Below, piece by piece: positions 6,752 to 11,428 of a stretch of DNA of 11,428 nt (positions are counted from its first letter, which is position 1; each line of letters starts with the position of its first letter). The position numbers were made by a program, and so were the translations under genes. The DNA is taken from positions 1-11,428 of the forward strand of contig JAUVAM010000042.1 in the NCBI GenBank assembly GCA_030591745.1, in the 5' to 3' direction. The DNA comes from Deltaproteobacteria bacterium. GTDB taxonomy: Bacteria > Myxococcota > B64-G9. The notes under the pieces are model-generated. The model ran no database searches. It worked only from the letters and a program-made list of their open reading frames with translations, and was not told where the DNA came from.

Positions 6752-9541
6752 TCAGTACACAACTTCCATGCTGTAGCTATTCTCAGCGCCCTCCCAGCCA
6801 TAGACCAGGATGTAGTAAGTGCCGGCGTCCAGACCGGCCATGCCCACCACTTCCGAGTCACCGATGCTGTAGGAACCATTCAAAACCTGACCATTTTCGT
6901 CCAGCAATTCCAAATCCAGATCGCCTGCGGCGTTGGTAAAATCAATGGCGACCAAGATCTCGGCATTGGCACCCACTTCCACCGAGTACCAATCCACGTC
7001 CCCGGAACAAAGCATCAGATCATCGTAGACTCTATCCGTCACCGGGAATGCCGTGACACGGGTGTCGTTGGGCTCCATGTTGTCGTCCCAGCAAAACGCG
7101 CCATAGTCGATGCCCATGTCGTAACCATTCTCAGCGGCCCCATAGCCATAGACCCAAACGTAGTAGTAGCCATCGCTGGGGATGCTGTAGCTGATGCTCT
7201 CGTTATCGTCCTCGGTGTCTCCCCACACGAGTTCGATGCCCGCATCGTCCGTGATCACCACGTCCAAATCACCGTTGTCGTCGACGAAGGTCAAGTCCAC
7301 GATGAGATCCTCGCCCGCGAACATGTAGTTTTCGTACCAGTCTTCGTTGTCTGCGCAGAGCATCAGCCCCGGGTAAAGCCCATCCAAAACGAACTCGGCC
7401 GCATCGATTGAGTCGTTGGGCTCAAAGACGTCATCCATGCAGGTGCCAGAACTCACAAAATTCACTTCCATGTCATAGGCGTTGGCCGCGCCGCCGTACC
7501 CAAAGACACGCACCAGGTAGTTGGCTTCGCCCCAAATGGCCTCTGCCGTAACGGTTTCGGAGTCGTCGATGCCGTAGCTGCCGGAGAGGGGCGTGATCGG
7601 ATCGTCGGCGTCAAAAAGCTCCAGATCCAGATCGCCTGCCAGGCCATCGAAGTAGAGGGTCAAACGCAGACCGTCACCTGCGTTGACGTGAACAAGATAC
7701 CAATCTTCGTCCCCTGGGCAGATCTGCAAATCGATCTGGTCCCCGGCAATACTGGCAGCGGTGGTCGAAGTATCATTTTCCTCGAAGCCGTCATCGTTGC
7801 ACTGATACGGCCTGCAAAGACCGCTCTGGCAAGAAGTACCCGAAGGGCAATCCGGATCGTTCGTGCATGAGAGATAGCAAGTACCATCCAGGCAGAGGTG
7901 ACCGCTCATGCAATCCACCGCAACCACATCCAGGCATCCGTCACCATCTTCGTCTGAGCAAAACCAGCTCTGCTCAGGATTATTCTGAACGCAGCCCATC
8001 TCGTTTTGCTGGCAAGCGTCCTGACAGACCTCGACACATTGACCGTCCGCGCAACGGTGGTCGGCACCACAGGGCACGGAAGAACTCCAGTCGAGACAGA
8101 TGTCCGAGTCGTACTGGCCGCAAATCCGGTAGCCGCTTTCTCCGAAGCACTCGGTGTAGCCTTCGACGTCACAGTCGTCGGTGCAAGGCCGGGTGCTGCA
8201 TTGACCATCGGAACAGAGCTCGTCGGCCCCACAAGGCTGCAGGTCGCTCCACTCAAGGCAAGCATCCCACTCGTAGTCACCGCATTCCAAGAATCCCTCA
8301 CCGGAGCATTGGGTGACGCCAGGCACGTCGCATTCGTTGAAGCAAATGATATGGCAGCCAGCCACGCCGTTGACGTCCACGACGCATCGCTCCCAGAGAT
8401 TGCACTGGCTGGGCTCTCCCCAGTCGGCGCAAGGATCCTGATCGTATTCGCCGCAGCTTCGAACGCTCTGGAATCCCGAGCATTCCGTGTCGCCACGTTC
8501 GCATTCGGGTTGGCAAGATTCTGAACACACGCCAAAAGAACAAGTCTCGTTGTACTTGCAATCGGTCACGGGGCCCCAGTCGGTGCAGGGGTCGTCGTCA
8601 TGCTGTCCGCAAATCTGGTAACCGTTTTGGAGACAACGACGTTCTCCGGAATAACATTCGTCGGCGCAGTCGAAAATACAAACGCCCTGTTCACAGCGCT
8701 CGTTGGCACCGCAGGCCGTGGGGTTGCCAAGCTCAAGACAGGGGTCTGTGTCGTAATCGCCGCATGTCCTGAAACCCTGATCATCCGCGGTGCATACCCG
8801 CTCGCCCATTTTCAAGCCATCGCAGTCGTCCGTGCAGGCTTCAATACATGAGCCGTTGTAACAAACCAAGGCGTCACCACAGGCGGTAGCCGCCGACCAC
8901 TCGTTGCATGGGTCATCATCCAGATCGCCGCAGGTGCGGAAGCTCGTGCCATCGACACATTCTTTCTTGCCGGCCGGGCTGCATTCGTTGGTGCAGGTAA
9001 CACAGACACCGTTGGCGCAAGATTGACCCGCGGGACATTCGGTGGCCGCGGCCCAATCACAACAGCCCGTCTCCGGACAAACGCATGCCTGGACCTGCGT
9101 GGGCTGACCCGAGACGCACTGGCTTTCATTCTCCGCGCAGCGATCCTGGCAGTCGTCCACACACAAGCCGGCGCCCTGACAAACCTGCCCGGGCAGGCAG
9201 CTCTGAGAATTGCTCCACTCGGTGCAGCCATCCCCATTGGAGTCGCCGCAAAGCTGATATTGATCGCCGGCACAGCGCCGGGCACCGTTCTGGCATTCGT
9301 TCTCACAGGAAGACACACATCGGTCCAACAGGCATTCATCCGGGCAGGTGAATGGATCGCCCCATTCCATGCAACCGTCGCCATCGTAGTCACCACAGCT
9401 CATCAAACTGTTCCCATCGCATTGGTTGGCACCCATCATGCAGACATCTTGACAGGCGTCACCGCCGCAGCCCACCGAGGCCACAAAGAGGGTCATCGTA
9501 AATAGAGCCAACAAACAACGCGTGTGCGTCTTCGCGAACAT
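6752..9541 (-). CDS. Exported Cys-rich protein: ten 8-Cys modules plus three PPC domains
   Basis: This 929-residue protein has an export signal with a hydrophobic core (LLALFTMTLFVASVGC) and a possible, non-canonical lipobox (SVGC, Cys25), so it is a lipoprotein or is secreted. Residues 30 to about 555 carry ten tandem modules of about 50 residues, most with eight Cys and a central loop such as CGDYDGDGC or CGQHDDDPC followed by an aromatic residue. A shorter Cys-rich link (about 556-580) follows. The C-terminus holds three PPC-type (bacterial pre-peptidase C-terminal) domains, about 580-699, 700-816 and 817-929. Each opens with a DDxxEPND-type motif and contains a C-x-x-x-x-DWY motif (ICPGDEDWY, LCADNEDWY, LCSGDVDWY). 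There is no peptidase domain, so this is not a protease. I chose ATG 9541 because GGGAG lies 6 bases upstream; the longer in-frame extension to a TTG at 9604 overlaps the predicted -35 box. A structural, adhesive or metal-binding surface role is likely but unproven. The kinase gene follows after 35 bases. Confidence 0.92.
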   Translation of the reverse strand: MFAKTHTRCLLALFTMTLFVASVGCGGDACQDVCMMGANQCDGNSLMSCGDYDGDGCMEWGDPFTCPDECLLDRCVSSCENECQNGARRCAGDQYQLCGDSNGDGCTEWSNSQSCLPGQVCQGAGLCVDDCQDRCAENESQCVSGQPTQVQACVCPETGCCDWAAATECPAGQSCANGVCVTCTNECSPAGKKECVDGTSFRTCGDLDDDPCNEWSAATACGDALVCYNGSCIEACTDDCDGLKMGERVCTADDQGFRTCGDYDTDPCLELGNPTACGANERCEQGVCIFDCADECYSGERRCLQNGYQICGQHDDDPCTDWGPVTDCKYNETCSFGVCSESCQPECERGDTECSGFQSVRSCGEYDQDPCADWGEPSQCNLWERCVVDVNGVAGCHIICFNECDVPGVTQCSGEGFLECGDYEWDACLEWSDLQPCGADELCSDGQCSTRPCTDDCDVEGYTECFGESGYRICGQYDSDICLDWSSSVPCGADHRCADGQCVEVCQDACQQNEMGCVQNNPEQSWFCSDEDGDGCLDVVAVDCMSGHLCLDGTCYLSCTNDPDCPSGTSCQSGLCRPYQCNDDGFEENDTSTTAASIAGDQIDLQICPGDEDWYLVHVNAGDGLRLTLYFDGLAGDLDLELFDADDPITPLSGSYGIDDSETVTAEAIWGEANYLVRVFGYGGAANAYDMEVNFVSSGTCMDDVFEPNDSIDAAEFVLDGLYPGLMLCADNEDWYENYMFAGEDLIVDLTFVDDNGDLDVVITDDAGIELVWGDTEDDNESISYSIPSDGYYYVWVYGYGAAENGYDMGIDYGAFCWDDNMEPNDTRVTAFPVTDRVYDDLMLCSGDVDWYSVEVGANAEILVAIDFTNAAGDLDLELLDENGQVLNGSYSIGDSEVVGMAGLDAGTYYILVYGWEGAENSYSMEVVY
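7876..9454 (-). repeat. Ten tandem modules of about 150 bases encoding 8-Cys units
   Basis: Each unit encodes a pattern close to C-x3-C-x(6-9)-C-x(5-9)-C-G-[DEQ]-x-[DE]-x-D-x-C-x-[ED]-[WL]-x(5-6)-C-x(4-5)-C-x(4-9)-C. Unit loops include CGDYDGDGC, CGDSNGDGC, CGDLDDDPC, CGDYDTDPC, CGQHDDDPC, CGEYDQDPC, CGDYEWDAC, CGQYDSDIC and CSDEDGDGC. Unit 3 differs: it has ten Cys and lacks the acidic loop (CVCPETGCCDW). The units are clearly related in protein but diverged in DNA, so this is an old duplication, not a recent satellite. Confidence 0.85.
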
Positions 9542-9547
9542 GGTCCA

Positions 9548-9552
9548 CTCCC
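9548..9552 (-). promoter_or_regulatory. Ribosome binding site of the Cys-rich protein gene
   Basis: On the minus strand GGGAG lies 6 bases (TGGACC) before ATG 9541-9539. It selects this Met over the longer in-frame extension and puts the hydrophobic export signal right after a short basic N-terminus (MFAKTHTR). Confidence 0.75.
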
Positions 9553-9575
9553 AGAAAGGTTGGAAATCAGGCTGA

Positions 9576-9604
9576 ATAATAGGCATAAAGCCAGAGAAAA
9601 TCAA
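9576..9604 (-). promoter_or_regulatory. Sigma70-like promoter of the Cys-rich protein / kinase operon
   Basis: Read on the minus strand, TTGATT (9604-9599) is followed by a 17-base spacer and TATTAT (9581-9576). That is 4 of 6 and 5 of 6 matches to TTGACA and TATAAT at the ideal spacing. The start point would fall near 9569, giving a leader of about 28 bases that contains the ribosome binding site. It lies in the 84-base gap after the rel gene, so the two downstream genes need not depend on rel transcription. The match was found by eye. Confidence 0.5.
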
Positions 9605-9625
9605 GTCATCGGGGGATTGGGGGGG

Positions 9626-10651
9626 CTAATTTTGCAAACGTTCAACGCCTAAGACGCCTTTGATCTTTTCAACTTTCTTGGCCACATCCTTAAACTGCTC
9701 CAAAGAACCGATGCCCAACTTGAAATTGCAGACGGCTCTGCCGGCATCGTCCACCCTGGCATTGACCTGAGAGATGTTGATGCCCTGATCGCTCATGGCG
9801 TTGGTGATGTTGGCCAACATCCCCGAACGGTCTTCACAAAGAACCCGGACTGAGATGGTGCGTACCACATCATGCTCTAAGTCCCAGTTTACCTCGATCA
9901 ATCGCTCGGGATCTGAATCCAGCACCCGCTTGCAACTACGAGTGTGTACGGTGACGCCTCGACCCCGAGTGATCACCCCCACCAAATTGTCACCTGGAAT
10001 GGGATTGCAGCATTTACCAAAACGCACCATCACGTCTTCTAATCCCTGGACCAAGATGCCGGTTTTGGATTTTCGTGACGGGCGCTTGAAGAATTGACCA
10101 ATTTTCGAGGGCTTCAGGTCTTCTTTGGCCTGCGCAAGTTCACGGCGTTTCTCTTCGGGCAGCAAGAGTTCAATGGCCCGGGTGGTGCTGATCTTGCCGT
10201 ACCCCAAGGCCACCATCAGTTCGTCCGGGTTTCTGAAACCCAACTCGTCCGCCACTTTCCCCACTTGGCCACTGCGCCAGGCTTTGTTCAGGTTGACGCC
10301 CTGACGCTTGCACTCCTTCTCCAGCACCTCGCGACCGATCTCCTGGGATCGCTTGCGTTGTTCCGCCCGGATAACATTTCGAATCTTGTTTTTGGCACGC
10401 GAGGTCTTGACGAAGGCCAGCCAGTCCTTGCTTGGCCGCTGTTTCTTGTTGGTCAGGATCTCGATGGTGTCGCCATTTTTCAGCCTCTGGCGCAGAGGCG
10501 CGATCTTGCCATTAACTCGAGCGCCGACGCAGTGGTGTCCCACCTCGGTGTGCACTGCATAGGCAAAGTCCAAGGATGTGGCACCGCGGGGCATAGCCTT
10601 GACCTCGCCCTGAGGCGTAAAAACAAAGACCTCGTCGCTGAAAAGATCCAC
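9626..10651 (-). CDS. Regulatory C-terminal half of the Rel/SpoT protein
   Basis: This reading frame downstream of the TAA encodes the regulatory half of the enzyme, which in the family senses stalled ribosomes and controls the catalytic half. The order is a TGS domain (DEVFVFTPQGEVKAMPRGAT, then VGHHCVGARVNGK), a helical region, the conserved Cys domain (VRFGKCCNPIPGDNLVGV, about residues 208-225 counted from 10651) and a C-terminal ACT domain (VRVLCEDRSGMLANITNAM onward, about 264-341). The start at 10651 is a GTG that is simply the Val of KVDLFSDEVF in the intact protein. There is no strong ribosome binding site before it, so independent translation is doubtful. In-frame coding continues upstream of this GTG to the stop at 10709. 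The protein ends with TAG, 84 bases before the Cys-rich gene. Confidence 0.7.
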   Translation of the reverse strand: MDLFSDEVFVFTPQGEVKAMPRGATSLDFAYAVHTEVGHHCVGARVNGKIAPLRQRLKNGDTIEILTNKKQRPSKDWLAFVKTSRAKNKIRNVIRAEQRKRSQEIGREVLEKECKRQGVNLNKAWRSGQVGKVADELGFRNPDELMVALGYGKISTTRAIELLLPEEKRRELAQAKEDLKPSKIGQFFKRPSRKSKTGILVQGLEDVMVRFGKCCNPIPGDNLVGVITRGRGVTVHTRSCKRVLDSDPERLIEVNWDLEHDVVRTISVRVLCEDRSGMLANITNAMSDQGINISQVNARVDDAGRAVCNFKLGIGSLEQFKDVAKKVEKIKGVLGVERLQN

Positions 10652-10708
10652 CTTGACGGTCTCAAGAAACTCAGTCGGGTCCTTCAGTTCCTTCTGCTGA
10701 TCCAGCAG

Positions 10709-10711
10709 TTA
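10709..10711 (-). other. Premature in-frame TAA within rel
   Basis: The plus strand reads TTA, so the minus strand has TAA in the frame CGC-TAA-CTG. Reading on in the same frame gives LLDQQKELKDPTEFLETVKV, which matches the family linker leading into TGS. A G instead of A at 10711 on the plus strand would restore CAA (Gln), the expected residue. Confidence 0.85.
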
Positions 10712-11428
10712 GCGCAGCCAAGCGAACTGGGACAAGTCCTTGCTGGCCCGAATCTCCCCGCGCACCCCTTCCTTGTATGCCCAATGGGCCGCCACGCCCT
10801 GCTCCGCAATGCGATGCATGTCCGCCGTGCGAATCTGGATCTCAACCCGCTCACCCTCGGGTCCCAGCACGGTTGTGTGCAGGGACTGATAACGATTGAT
10901 CTTGGGCATGGCGATGTAGTCTTTGAATCGACCGCTCACCGGTTTCCAGGTGGCGTGAATCAAACCCAGCATGCGATAGCAATCACCCACATTCTTGGTG
11001 ATGATGCGGAAAGCGATGATGTCGTAAATCTGGTCGAAATGAACGTTTTTCTGAAGCATCTTTCGATAAATGCTGTAGGGATGCTTGATGCGGCCGGACA
11101 CAGTCGCATCGATTTCATTTTCTTCGGACGTGGTTTCGAGAAACTCAACAACCAGGTCGATAAAATGTCGTCGCTCCTTGCGTACCTGCTCTAAGCGCTG
11201 TTCGATGTCACCGAACTGCTCCGGATGCAACCACTTGAAGGACAAGTCCTCCAGTTCACTACGTATCCATTGAATGCCCAGGCGATTGGCCAAAGGCGCA
11301 AAGATGTCCAATGTTTCCTGGCTGACGGACTGCCTGAGATCAAGCTCAACAAATTCCAAGGTGCGCATGTTGTGCAAGCGGTCGGCAAGCTTAACCAGAA
11401 TCACCCGCAGGTCCTGACTCATGGCCAC
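10709..11428 (-). CDS. Catalytic N-terminal half of the Rel/SpoT protein (partial at the window edge)
   Basis: The first visible residues are the tail of the HD hydrolase domain (VKLADRLHNMRTLEF, with the conserved Asp and Asn of that motif). The (p)ppGpp synthetase domain follows: GRIKHPYSIYRKM, IYDIIAFRII, SGRFKDYIAMPK, YQSLHTTVLGPEG and VEIQIRTADMH, including the catalytic-type Glu of VEIQIRT. The RFKD motif, rather than the EFDD of monofunctional RelA, marks it as the bifunctional Rel/SpoT type. The frame stops at TAA directly after FAWLR, close to the boundary where catalytic fragments of Rel enzymes are usually cut. If made as a separate protein it would lack TGS, the Cys domain and ACT, and so the known ribosome control. 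The true start lies right of the window. Confidence 0.85.
   Translation of the reverse strand: MAMSQDLRVILVKLADRLHNMRTLEFVELDLRQSVSQETLDIFAPLANRLGIQWIRSELEDLSFKWLHPEQFGDIEQRLEQVRKERRHFIDLVVEFLETTSEENEIDATVSGRIKHPYSIYRKMLQKNVHFDQIYDIIAFRIITKNVGDCYRMLGLIHATWKPVSGRFKDYIAMPKINRYQSLHTTVLGPEGERVEIQIRTADMHRIAEQGVAAHWAYKEGVRGEIRASKDLSQFAWLR

Larger units (their letters stand above)
9626..11428 (-). pseudogene. rel: Rel/SpoT-type (p)ppGpp synthetase/hydrolase gene split by one in-frame stop
   Basis: This entry covers the whole visible gene; its first part, most of the hydrolase HD domain, lies beyond the right edge. Rel/SpoT enzymes make and degrade the alarmone (p)ppGpp in response to starvation. 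Both halves read in the same frame and align end to end with the family. The only defect is TAA at 10711-10709, between FAWLR and LLDQQKELKDPTEFLETVK, where relatives usually have Gln. CAA to TAA is a single transition, and no frameshift is needed. Domain motifs on both sides look intact. The possibilities are a sequencing or assembly error, a recent nonsense mutation, read-through, or a gene truly split into catalytic and regulatory proteins. TAA also ends the two genes converging at 4490, so general reassignment of TAA is unlikely. Confidence 0.75.

Noticed and set aside
4776..6776. Two long plus-strand open frames opposite the kinase gene (4776-5876 and 5877-6776), in the same frame
   Set aside because: They mirror the kinase codons; the translations show no domain pattern and the minus-strand product has complete kinase motifs. 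The openness follows from codon bias.
7876..9454. CRISPR array or satellite DNA in the repeated region
   Set aside because: The units are coding, differ strongly in DNA and have no identical repeats with unique spacers.
7867..9505. Several plus-strand frames opposite the Cys-rich array (e.g. 8006-8524, 9023-9505)
   Set aside because: These are shadows of the repeated Cys modules; their Ala/Thr/Val-rich composition reflects the complementary codons.
9542..9604. Start of the Cys-rich protein at TTG 9604 (21 residues longer)
   Set aside because: It would bury the export signal inside the protein and overlaps the predicted -35 box, while ATG 9541 has GGGAG at 6 bases.
10651..10711. Frameshift as the cause of the break in rel
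   Set aside because: Translation on both sides and through the gap is in one frame; only the stop codon interrupts it.
10709..10711. Genome-wide reassignment of TAA to Gln
   Set aside because: TAA ends both genes converging near 4490 at natural C-termini, and TAG and TGA are used as stops as well, so the code appears standard.
10094..11194. A 366-residue plus-strand open frame opposite rel
   Set aside because: It is antisense to conserved Rel/SpoT sequence and has no recognisable motif or ribosome binding site.

Overview
The window looks like chromosomal DNA of a Myxococcota-type (former Deltaproteobacteria) bacterium. This rests on family content alone: a FrzS/AglZ-type pseudo-receiver/coiled-coil protein, a Ser/Thr kinase with the HRDVSPHN catalytic loop and C-terminal PEGA repeats, a VWA-like lipoprotein with DNSGSM and VSDEDDC motifs, and a large Cys-rich/PPC surface protein. 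All are typical of myxobacteria and relatives such as Bradymonadales. No 16S or single-copy marker is present to fix the order or genus. Coding density is very high: no gap exceeds 110 bases, and I see no RNA gene, CRISPR array, insertion sequence or phage gene.

Layout. On the plus strand, a putative lipoprotein with a VWA/MIDAS-like motif (20-1408) is followed by a 989-residue FrzS/AglZ-like protein (1519-4488). On the minus strand, read from right to left, are: a Rel/SpoT-type (p)ppGpp synthetase/hydrolase entering from the right edge (11428 to 9626) and broken by one in-frame TAA at 10709-10711; a 929-residue Cys-rich exported protein with ten 8-Cys modules and three PPC domains (9541-6752); and a 740-residue membrane Ser/Thr kinase with about three PEGA repeats (6716-4494). 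The two transcription directions converge at about 4490 with only 5 bases between stop codons.

How the genes may work together. The Cys-rich gene has a good sigma70-like promoter and a strong ribosome binding site. The kinase starts only 35 bases after it, on a TTG codon with a nearly identical ribosome binding site, so the two probably form a short operon. One reading is an envelope protein made together with a kinase whose PEGA domains face outside the cytoplasm. The FrzS/AglZ-like protein is probably a polar or cytoskeletal scaffold for motility or polarity.

The most notable points are the single in-frame stop that splits an otherwise intact rel gene exactly between its catalytic and regulatory halves, the tandem 8-Cys modules with an acidic CGDxDxDxC loop, the loss of the phospho-acceptor Asp in the receiver domain, and the obligatory TTG start of the kinase.
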